Below, in pieces: positions 49,301-58,500 of a stretch of 64,000 nt of DNA (position 1 is its first letter; every line of letters starts with the position of its first letter). Under the pieces are notes generated by a model that was not told where the DNA came from, ran no database searches, and saw nothing but the letters and a program-made list of their open reading frames with translations. Source of the DNA: Puffinus mauretanicus (lineage: Eukaryota > Chordata > Aves > Procellariiformes > Procellariidae); contig JAJKFH010002364.1 in NCBI GenBank assembly GCA_023333565.1, positions 496,001-560,000 on the forward strand. Reading direction: 5' to 3'. The position numbers and the translations under genes are program-made.

Positions 49301-51284
49301 GGGACATTGGGTTACACTGTAGTGGTTATCTTCTTGGCTGGAAGACCAAGGAAAAAGCTTCTAATACTAGAGCTTTATAGTGAAGAGTGACGAGTCAGCT
49401 TGTGTATTTTTCAAATGCAGTTACAAAGCATGAATGACTGTATGGCCTTGTTTAATATAATGACCCATGACACTATTCCTCTTCCTGTTTTATGAATACA
49501 TATTTCTTCACAACATTTCTGTAAGATATATTGTAAGAATAAATACACTTTGCCAGAGAATATTAGGTGCCCGTATTTCCTACTATTATATGTAAAGGTT
49601 CCCAGGTGCTCAGCATGTATCATGTTTGGGCTCATAACAAAAATCTAAGGCCTGCAGCTCCAGGGTTATGAAATTCTGCAATCTAACCTGCCGTTTTCTT
49701 TGCAGATACTGCAGGAGGAGGGGTTGGCTGAAATCCACCCTTATTATGTCGGTTCCGCAAACCAGTACCTCCAAGGGAAAAGTAATGCTTAAGGAATACA
49801 GCGGGCGCAAAATCGAAGTGGAGCACATTTTCAAATGGATCACAGCCCATGCTGCTTCTCGGATCAAAACTATCTACAACTCTGAACATTTAAAAGAAGA
49901 ATGGAACAAAAGTGACCAGTACCGTGTGAAAATATACCTGTTTGCCAACCTCGACCAGCCTCCGGCGTTCTTCTCTGCACTAAGTGTAAAGTTTACTGGA
50001 AGAGTAGAGTTTATTTTTGTGAACGTGGAAAACTGGGACAATAAAAGTTACATGGCAGAAATTGGTATCTACAAGACACCATCGTACATACTTAGGACTC
50101 CTGAGGGGATTTACAGGTATGGAAATAACACTGGTGAATTTATATCACTACGCGCCATGGATTCCTTTTTGCGCTCGTTACAACCAGAAGTTAATGATTT
50201 GTTTGTTTTAAGCTTAGTTTTGGTTAATCTGATGGCTTGGATGGACCTGTTTATTACACAAGGCGCTACTATAAAGCGTTTTGTGGTTCTTATAAGCACT
50301 TTAGGGACGTATAATTCATTATTAATTATTTCCTGGCTACCCGTATTAGGTTTTTTGCAACTACCGTACTTAGACAGCTTTTATGAGTACAGTTTAAAAC
50401 TCTTCAGGTACTCTAACACAACTACTTTAGCTTCTTGGGTAAGAGCCGATTGGATGTTCTACTCTTCGCATCCAGCCCTCTTCCTCAGCACGTACCTTGG
50501 TCACGGTTTACTAATTGATTACTTTGAGAAGAAGAGAAGACGCAATAACAACACCGATGAAGTAAATGCTAATAATCTGGAGTGGTTGTCCAGCCTGTGG
50601 GACTGGTACACCAGCTACTTGTTTCATCCTATTGCTTCTTTTCAACACTTCCCTTTTGACTCGGATTGGGATGAAGACCCGGATTTGTTCTTAGAGCGGT
50701 TGGCCTTCCCCGATCTCTGGCTTCACCCTCTGATACCAACCGATTACATAAAAAACTTACCGATGTGGAGGTTTAAATGCCTTGGCGTCCATTCTGATGA
50801 GGAAATGCTGGAAACCTTTCAAGACAGCGAAAGTGACTCTGACAGTGAAAACAAAGAGGTCTTCAGTAGTGAAAAAGAAGTCTCAGAGGACGATGAGCTA
50901 AACACGTTTCATAGGCGTAGTGAAGGAGAGCCTCGGTGCGGTGCTGAGACCTGTTCGTGTGCCAATAAATATTGTCATCACGAGCCATATGAACGGAAAG
51001 CGAGATCCTATGGCTCGTACAGCACCGCAGGTGACATGGAGCCAGACTGGTCAGCCTGGCCCTCTGAGATGTTGCACTGTACAGAATGTGTTGTGTGTCT
51101 AGAAAATTTTGCAAACGGTTGTCTGCTCGTGGGCTTGCCGTGCGGCCACGTGTTCCACCAGAATTGCATCGTGATGTGGCTGGCCGGCGGGCGACACTGC
51201 TGCCCTGTCTGCAGGTGGGCTTCGTACAAAAAAAAGCAGCCATACACACATCCGCAGCCTTTGTCGAATGATACCCCATCTTAG
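34153..51284 (+). CDS. RNF103: RNF103, ER membrane RING-H2 E3 ubiquitin ligase (four coding exons, complete)
   Basis: Exons 34153-34378, 36628-36767, 47475-47590 and 49706-51284 join in phase to 686 codons plus TAG, about the 685-residue length of mammalian RNF103 (KF-1). A hydrophobic N-terminus (residues about 4-20) serves as signal anchor. Three more hydrophobic spans lie at about 325-345, 353-378 and 416-434. The C-terminal RING-H2 has ligands C622, C625, C640, H642, H645, C648, C660 and C663. Between the last membrane span and the RING is an acidic Ser/Asp/Glu-rich segment, likely disordered. Residues about 232-300 look thioredoxin-like. The family protein is an ER-resident E3 acting in ER-associated degradation. 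The start ATG has A at -3. CHMP3 follows on the same strand 3.9 kb after the stop. Confidence 0.96.
34379..36627 (+). other. RNF103: RNF103 intron 1
   Basis: Intron of 2.25 kb. The first 400 nt are CpG island. It holds the 47-bp minisatellite at 34930-35116. The rest is AT-rich, with no gene seen. Confidence 0.85.
34930..35116 (+). repeat. 47-bp minisatellite in RNF103 intron 1
   Basis: Three near-identical units begin at 34964, 35011 and 35058, each starting GAGGAGCAG and ending GGTTTTATACAA. A partial fourth starts at 35105. A diverged 34-nt partial copy precedes the array at 34930-34963. Unit spacing is exactly 47 nt, and units differ by a few substitutions only. Confidence 0.92.
36628..36767 (+). 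CDS. RNF103: RNF103 coding exon 2
   Basis: Completes Gly76 and encodes residues 77-122 (DLMEGELYSALKEEEASESV through DGIWLVQ). The acceptor is TCTTTTTCAG and the donor GTATAG. The exon ends on a whole codon (phase 0). Confidence 0.94.
36768..47474 (+). other. RNF103: RNF103 intron 2
   Basis: The largest intron in the window at 10.7 kb. It holds an old antisense CR1 at about 43480-45430, a 12-nt perfect palindrome ATCATGCATGAT at 46638-46649 and T-runs. The remaining AT-rich sequence shows no exon or RNA gene I can support. Confidence 0.8.
43480..45430 (-). mobile_element. Old, broken antisense CR1-type LINE
   Basis: Read on the minus strand, 44050-44010 gives TTTGTAGATGACATAAAATT, matching the CR1 reverse-transcriptase stretch FADDTKLG. 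The segment at about 43480-43520 resembles a CR1 3' end (GGTCCCTTTCA). Plus-strand pieces at about 44530-45400 (TCTGACAGGG, CTTTGACC-like, TTGAAGACTTGAAGAACTTC, ACATTGTGATTGC) follow the order of reverse-complemented CR1 ORF2. It carries many substitutions and internal deletions. Boundaries are approximate and the subfamily was not assigned. Confidence 0.55.
47475..47590 (+). CDS. RNF103: RNF103 coding exon 3
   Basis: Residues 123-160 (VVANDRSPLVGKVHWEKMVK through TFNCSSDP) plus two bases of Arg161. The acceptor is TTGGCAATAG and the donor GTATAT. Confidence 0.94.
47591..49705 (+). other. RNF103: RNF103 intron 3
   Basis: Intron of 2.1 kb, AT-rich with TA/TG patches near 48065-48085. Open frames that continue from exon 3 or into exon 4 are intron read-through, not exons. 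Confidence 0.85.
49706..51284 (+). CDS. RNF103: RNF103 coding exon 4 (membrane spans and RING)
   Basis: A large terminal coding exon encoding residues 161-686, with the thioredoxin-like segment, three membrane spans, acidic linker and RING-H2. The acceptor is TTTTCTTTGCAG. The open frame continues upstream to 49668 but that part is intron. The stop is TAG at 51282-51284. Confidence 0.97.
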
Positions 51285-51870
51285 CTGTGTGCCGATGTCC
51301 TTTGTAAGCTTTCAGGATATTAACTGCTTGCCTTTTAAATGTTAGTCACTTAAAAGATTATGTGGTTTGAAGTTTTAGTTTAAATGTTAGTGCAGTGAAC
51401 TAAAATATACATGATGCTAACGTTAACGACAGAATCATTTGGTTGCCTTGTATGTTGAACTGAATGCATACTTATCGTACAGTAACTTTTTCTTTTCAAC
51501 ATCTGCAAACTTGATGCTGTTTTTGTAAGCACAAAAATGAAGCCTACAACAGAAGCGTATTCCAGCAAACGTTTACAAGTTAGGATGTGGGTGAAATTGA
51601 AATTCTAATCGGAGACAATTGCTTAATTTAAGTGTTTCTTATTTTAGAGTCTGTTCAGCACATCTTTGTTGAATAATGTATGTTGTAAGACAGTACCATT
51701 TAAAAAGAAATCAGTGAAATAAATTATTTTAAAAGGAGATTTGTAATGTTAATTGTTTTGATAAATATTTTGTGTGTATGGTTACAGATGTCTTGCTGGT
51801 CTGATTTATCTGTGAAGACAATAAAAATATAACACAACTTTTGTGACTAATAAATCATCTCCTAGTCTCC
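51285..51870 (+). other. RNF103: RNF103 3' UTR
   Basis: AT-rich sequence after the stop with three AATAAA signals at 51718-51723, 51820-51825 and 51849-51854. The last two are close together, suggesting the main 3' end near 51840-51880. Alternative use of the first would shorten the UTR by about 100-130 nt. Confidence 0.75.
51718..51854 (+). terminator. RNF103: RNF103 polyadenylation signal cluster
   Basis: Three canonical AATAAA hexamers lie within 137 nt, downstream of the RNF103 stop codon and before CHMP3. Confidence 0.65.
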
Positions 51871-54839
51871 AGTGTTAGTCACTGGCCAAGTGGAAGGTGA
51901 TGGTGTTTCACTGGGAACTACTTCCGTGTCGAGGTGCTCCTCTGCTTGGCCAGTGGTTTTTTCCAATGGATTACAAACTGCTTTATCAGGCAGACCCTCT
52001 TCTACCAGCCATCTCTCCAGCACCCTCCTCTGCAGACATCTAGGAAGACTTTAGGGTAGCCTCTCTACAGCCTCAAAGTAAACCATCATGAAGTAGCAGA
52101 ATGTTGTCATGCAGTGACAAAAGCGGCTTGTAAAGGTAAAAATTGCCAGATTCCAACTGCTGGTATTTTGAAGTGATTTCTGATTTCTTGGAGAAAAGTG
52201 ATAGTTGTTTGATGCCATAAAAAATTGAGTCTATTGTTTTCTTTCTATTTCAATATGAAACTGTGGTTTTGGTTGTACCTTTCAGAAATCATCTGGCTGA
52301 AAATCCAGAGAAGAAATGTTAGTTGGAAAGAAAAAAAAAGAAAAAAAAAGAAAAAAAAAGAAAAAAAAAGAAAAAGAGGGGTGAGGGGAGGAGGAGGAAA
52401 AAAAAAGAGCATGAGATGATATAAGTAGAAGAAAAGGCTAAACTAGAAAGGTGTTTTCAATTGTGTCATTTTATTTCTTTCCTAGTTCTTGCCCATGTGG
52501 TATGAAAAGAGGATAATTAAATGAAAATGATAATAGGAAATGTGAACACAGGTACCTCTTGCTGTTACGATCCATCTTTACAGAGAGTTGGGAGTCTGGC
52601 GCTCACAAAGCTGTCTGGCATTGTTTTATCTGTCCAGAGTTACCTGGGCACTATTTTTTGTAATAACAAATGTTTCATGCCTCCAGTCACCAGGTGTCCT
52701 CCCAAGAGGATATTCTCCTAGCTATCGGAAGAGCCGTTTTTAATTGTGAGTACTTTTTCCTCTCTCGTTTCCTTTTTCCTACTGCAGTACTGAAGCAGGG
52801 AGGTAGAAGGGGCATAGTATCACCGACTCTCCTGTGGTCCAGAAAGTAATTTTTATTCCAGTTGAGGCCTGTCAGTACATGCCCTTTATCTGTCATTACA
52901 GCCGTGGCAGAGCAGTGGAGAGGCATAATGAGGGCAAAGAGCTTTTCTGCTTCCAATTTGTGTGGCAGTGTGACCCTTGCTTATCGTAAGCAGCTGGGGT
53001 TCAAATCCACATTGTTTCAGGACTGTCTTGAAACCTGCACTGAACTGAGGCCTTGCCATCTCAAAAGGGGAGTGCAGGAAAACTTTGTGAATATAAATAC
53101 GGCTGTAGTTGATGTACTGAAGTACACAAGTGAACCTCCGTATCACAGTCCACCGTAGCCTTTTGCTGGTACCTCGGCATTCTGCCAAACACCGCGAGCA
53201 GTAAATTCAAGCAACGCTGCGTCCTCGGGGCACTGCGCGCTGCTGGAGCGCGGTTCTGCTGCTCAGAGCTGACCTCCTCATACAAAGCCGGTGCCCAAGC
53301 AACTCCAGTGCGGAGGTTCAGCCTTACTTGCAAACCACTGTGCACACCTGTTTCAGGTGAAGACTTGCTTTAATGACCTCAGTTGCTCTACTAGTCCAAT
53401 TCTTTTGATGAATGACACAAACTGCTGTTTAATTAGCAGAAGAGCCGCAGAGAGCACATCCATATAAGCAGACAACTATGACCAGTAGATAGCTGTGACT
53501 GAACGTTCGGTCCCCTCGTGTCCATTAGCCTGGGTTATATAAATTGTTGTGATCCACTTCCTGGCGATGCATCTGTTTGAAAATCTACAGCAGCTGGTGT
53601 AGTGTATTGGTAGTCCCAGCAGGAAAGAAAAAGCAGTTGGATGTATTTATTTTATGAAATGCTTGTGCCAGTAGCAGCAGCGGCATCCAAGTAGGATTGT
53701 TTTCTACAGAGTGCAGAATCTCAGACAGCCTTTACCCAACGTGTTGACAGTTTAAAATCCGGAGAACAGAGCAAAGACTGTGCCTGTAACAAGGTCAGCA
53801 GTTTTGCTGCTCGCTTGTTTTGCCTCGCTGGGCTGGGTTGTGCTAGTATTTGTAAAGTGTCTTGAGTTAACTGAGATGCTAAATGTTCTTGAAGTAGTGT
53901 TTTATTCTCCGCGTGTCTGAAAGCTGGCGGCCAACTGTAAACAGAAAATGTCAAACAATTGATCTGAGGTTACTTATGTCAGTAGGTTTAAAGAGGGTGA
54001 TGGGTGTTTTGTTCTGCTATTAAGAGAGGATGGATTTAGATCATCTGTGAAAGTCTCAGCCAGTCTCACTTTCAGCAATTACTGTTGTTACGCTGGCTTT
54101 CCCACTGCTGGTAGCCAGTCCAAAGTGAGAGCTCTCCTTTCCAAAGCATATTTAGATCTGTCTTTGTAAAAGACAAAAGTGAACTGTACATTTTTGTAAC
54201 TGTTATTAAAATGTCTTCCTCTGGGAATTAAATAATGAGGGTAAGTATAATTGTAAGGTATTAGATTAAGCTAAGAGCACCTTTTTCTCCTTAAGCTTTT
54301 GTACTCTTTCTGTGCATCATTTCTAGTCCTCTGTGTCTCGGCTTGTGCATCGGGGCGCAAGGAAATGGAGTGACTTGCCAGAGCTCACCCTGCAGCACCC
54401 AGCAGGGTGGCTCCAAGCTGTCCATTAATTTTGGCCACGTTTCCTGCGGAGAGGACGGCAGAGGGTGGAGAAGAGCCAGGCCTCGCTCGTGGGCCATCTC
54501 CGAAAGAACCTTGGCAGCTGAAGACGAGGCAGGCAACGCCGCCTGTGCTACCAGCCGCTTCTCTTCGTCTTTGGGTCTCCTGTGGGTCTTCCCTGGGCAC
54601 CAAGAGAAAGACATGAAGTCTAGTTTGAGTCACCCAACGCATGACTAGATTTTATAAATACTCTTACTGTGCTTTCCTGCAATCTGTGTGACGGGGGAGG
54701 GCAGGTGGTGGCGCAACCTGCTCTGTCATCTTTTATTGCTCTTAACAAGTTCGGCCCACCATAAACAACGCCACCGACTCGGAGAAGGTGCCCGAGCACT
54801 ATAAGCGCCTTGGCCAAACCCTGTGAACTCCTCCGCATC
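51871..54839. other. Intergenic spacer between RNF103 and CHMP3
   Basis: About 3 kb with no gene recognised. It holds the phased A9G array at 52327-52376 with an adjoining purine-rich stretch to about 52407. A weak MIR-like segment near 54360-54400 includes GGAGTGACTTGCC. A B-box-like GGTTCAAATCC at 52998-53008 has no matching tRNA fold. Confidence 0.7.
52327..52376. repeat. (A9G)n purine repeat with 10-bp period
   Basis: Four perfect AAAAAAAAAG units at 52331-52370, flanked by shorter units, followed by G/A-rich sequence to about 52407. The period matches one helical turn. Confidence 0.92.
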
Positions 54840-55520
54840 CCCTTTCTCCAGAGCGCCCGTTCCACAGGCAGCGGGGCGGGGTCCCGTCAGGCGCTGCGGG
54901 CCTGTGTGAGGGCACAGGGCCGTGTGAAGTGCCGCGGGGCCGTGTGAAGCGCGGCTGCGCTCGGGCCTCGATGCCCGTTGGGACCCGCCCCTAGGGGTGG
55001 GGCGAGGTGCGGGGCGGGACTGCTCAGGCATCACCGGCCCCTCCCGCCCTGGCGGCGCATGGGCAGTGCCAGCGCATGCGTGGTAAAGGGGCGGAGTCGG
55101 GCACGGCGCCGCATGCGCAGTGGGGATCGCCCGCCCCTGACAGCGGGCGGGGACGGCACCCCGGAAGGGCCGGGCGGCGCGAGGCGGCGGCCGCCATGGG
55201 CCTCTTCGGGAAGACCCCCGAGAAGCCGCCCAAGGAGCTGGTGAGGCCCCGGCGGCGGCGGCGCCGCCTCAGGCGGAGGCTGGGAGGCGGCGGGGGCGTG
55301 TGGCTCGGGGACGGCGGCCTAGGTGCATGGCGTTACCATGGCGCCGGGCGGGGGCTGCGGAGGGGCCGGGCCCGGCCTGGGCGAGGCGCCGGGCGCCTCA
55401 CCAGCTCAGCACCCGGCCCGGGACTGAGGGGAAGCGGTGAGCCGCGGCCGGGGGAAGGAGGGTGTGGAGCGGACGGGGTGCCCCGATGAGGTCCGTCCCG
55501 GGGTATCGCTGTGGCGGCTG
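54840..55520 (+). promoter_or_regulatory. CHMP3: CHMP3 CpG-island promoter with NRF1-like sites
   Basis: CpG-dense, TATA-less sequence around CHMP3 exon 1. NRF1-like motifs are GCGCATGCGT (55072-55081) and GCATGCGCAG (55111-55120), with a weaker GCGCATGGGCAG (55054-55065). A GC box GGGGCGG lies at about 55088-55094. NRF1 palindromes are common in housekeeping promoters. Confidence 0.75.
55196..55240 (+). CDS. CHMP3: CHMP3 coding exon 1
   Basis: Fifteen whole codons ending at a GTGAGG donor (phase 0). Mammalian CHMP3 has the same exon with Gln in place of Pro8, from memory. Confidence 0.92.
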
Positions 55521-58500
55521 GGCCTCAGCAGCAGGTGAGGAGCCCTGGGGGCACCCGCGCTCGGTTACTTCCCTTCTTCTGAAATGCAGCAACTTCTTAA
55601 CGCGCTCGGTGCGCTGTCAGAGCGCTCGAACACCCTGGGGGTGTTCAGAGACTTGGGGGGGGGGCTTCTCAGGGCCACAGAAGCAGTGGCCAAAGGAGCG
55701 ATGCATCCTGGGTGGCGAGGTTTGGGGAGGCTGAGTCAGCGGCTCCCGGATTTTTAGTTTGTTGTTAGCTGTCTTCCATAACTTGTAGCCCTCCGGCTTC
55801 AACAGGGACTTCTAGCTCCTGTTGCAAAAACAGGCTGAAAAATATGAATAGCTGAAATATTGGGACTTGGTGTTTTTTTGAGTCTGCAGGCAAACGTTGT
55901 AAGCCTTGCTTCTACCCACACATTTATAATGTCACAGTGGAATGAAATAATCGAGATACTGACAGATTTCAGTTGCCTTTCATAAATCACAACTAATATA
56001 TTAACAAAAAAAATCAGTTTGGTGGGGGGAAAGATCAAATATATTAGAGGTACTAAAAAAGCAACAGGGAGAAGGTGACAGATACTGAAGTTGAAGGCTT
56101 AGAAGAGCTGCAGTGTCACAGATATTTCCTGCTGCTTTGTAGCAACCAGGTCCCAGGGGAGTGGGCTATGGTCATTGTTTGTTGGGTGATAGCGTTAGAT
56201 AAGGAGTATACTTTTCATAGCATACTTTCCCTTCCTCCTTTATCTGTGTCAGAGCACCGTGCAGGCTGGTTATAGTTTCCTCTGTTAATGAGCAGTGTTG
56301 GAGGATACCACAGAGAAATGGGGTTTGGAGGCTGCTGCTCCCGATGGTGGGATAAAGCAGCAGACAACAGTTTAACGTGCACAATGTGGTTATACTGCAC
56401 TGATAAGTGCTTGTTTCATGTCCAACAACCACTCTTTCCTTTCCATAACTGACAAGCTTGTCGTGTTTTCCAGTAACACAGCGTGTCTGTGGGTCATCTT
56501 AGAGCTGTTTGCAGAAAAGCCTGCAAAGGCGCTAGAACGCAGGCATGTCTGAACTGTAAGGAGAAGTGATGTGGGTCATCTTGCTGTCATGAGCATGCTC
56601 TTGGGTTGCAGGCTGGCGTGATGACTTCACAGTGAGAAGCCCATTAATAGCAAGGAATTTCTTTCCTCCTGCGCCGCTTTAGAAGGAAGAAGTTATTTCT
56701 GCTTACTAGATGATGGGGAAACAGGACTGCTTACCTTTTGTTTGCCAGCAGCTGCACACGAGATACTGTCCCTGAGCAGGGCTAGAGAAAGCAATCCAAG
56801 CACCACAGGAGGTGGCTGAGGATGGGAAGAAGTTGAGGTTTTTGTGATGGCAGTGAGTCACCCTGGGTTTGTTTGTATGCTCGCTCTCTGTCGATGGGAA
56901 GGAACTTATTGGCTGAATGATACAAGGCACGCATCTTCAGTCCTTGTGAGGAGCTCGTGATGCGTTTCAGCCTGTCTAAAGCTGGGGGTCTACTATACAT
57001 TTAATGCCACGTCTGGATTGTTTGAGCTTAAAAAGTGTTTTTCCTCCAGCATAGTCTGAGTGGTTTATTTCAGCTGAGTGTTTTGCTGGCTGACACTGCA
57101 GTGTGATGCAGTGCTGTGAGAACAACATTTTTGTTTATATCTGAAGTGGAAGCAGAATAGCCTCATCAGCATGGAGTTGTGCTCGAGGTAATTAGCCTTG
57201 CTTATTTGACCTTCTGCTACTATTCCCAACATTGCTGCCTCTGTGCGGCATTGTGCCGTGGTTCATTGCCATATCCCTGGTTTCCTGCGTGAGATCAGCA
57301 ATACAACTGCTCAACAAGTTGCCATGTCTCATGTAACTGGAAGCATGCAGTAGTCTAGTTGAGAGTCAATAGGATTTCCTCCTCCTCTTATACACAAAAC
57401 TGGTGATGCGTGTTGGGAAGACCAGGGAATGAAGAAGCACCCAGCCCTGTCTTTATGAGGACAGTTGTGTGAAGCAGCTCAGTATTAGGCATGAGCTATC
57501 AAAGAGTTTTCTGCTGTCAGAGTTAGCAGGGATTGATGACAACGTACGGCCAGTCGTGGTTTAATGGTGTCTTTGTGCTGGGTTGTGCATCACAGAGACA
57601 GAATCTGTGAATCTTGCTGTAGTTCATTTGACAGATGCCAATTGTGCTTGTACATGAAAGCTTGATACATGTTGGTTTGTTCTAGAATACAACTTGTAGA
57701 GCAAATCTCTAGAAGATGTTACATTTGAGACGTGACAGTTGGCCAGCCAGAGTTCAGTCATGCTTTACCTCAGTCTCTTTCCCCTCTTCTCTCCATCTAG
57801 TGTAGGCATATTCAAAAGAGGGACCTTCTTAGCCTCTTGCCAGGGTGAGGAATGAATCTACATGGGATTTTTCTGCCCTATTCTGAACAGCAAGAGGGGA
57901 GGCTGCAGTTGGTCCGGCAAGGGTTTTGGTTTTTTTCTGTAATAAAACAAGATTCAACTAAAAGGTACAGGAGCTTTCTGAAACCCCTTCAAAACTTCTG
58001 CACACCCATAATGTGTACGCACAGAGCTCTGCAGGGCTTTTGGGTTTGGGTTTTTTTTCAGCAGATTTCGTGCTTGGGCAACTCAGATGGTGGTGGTTGT
58101 CTGTAGTCAAAACATGGTCTTGTTTATCGTGGCTGAGAGCATTTCTTTTGAGACCGGTAAAAGTCTAATTATCTATCTTGCTCTACTGGGCTTGTGCACT
58201 GAAGAGCGCTCTTTTTACAGTTCTGTTATAAAGCTTATTCAGGTAGACAAAGCTTTTTATTTGAATAAAAACAAATTATAAAAATCGGAGTGATTTCCAT
58301 ATGAAACTAGTCATACAGCCAACTAGACTTCTTGAGTGGCCTGTGCGCTGGCATGTACAGTGTGCAAGTGGATCCATGAACTAGAGGTCATCTTAATACT
58401 TAGGGGGTTTCGTTAGATACTGTGCAAAATCTGTGCTGCTAACAATAAAAGTAGCATCAGAGCTCCACAAGCATTTGTGTGTGCATGCTGGAATCTCCCG

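Noticed and set aside
49668..49705. ATG-initiated frame running into RNF103 exon 4
   Set aside because: This is intron 3 with a clear TTTGCAG acceptor at 49705. The family sequence joins exon 3 at Arg161.
52998..53008. tRNA B-box-like GGTTCAAATCC
   Set aside because: No A box, acceptor stem or anticodon arm can be fitted around it.
54360..54400. Possible MIR core (GGAGTGACTTGCC)
   Set aside because: The match is too short and lacks the flanking MIR blocks.
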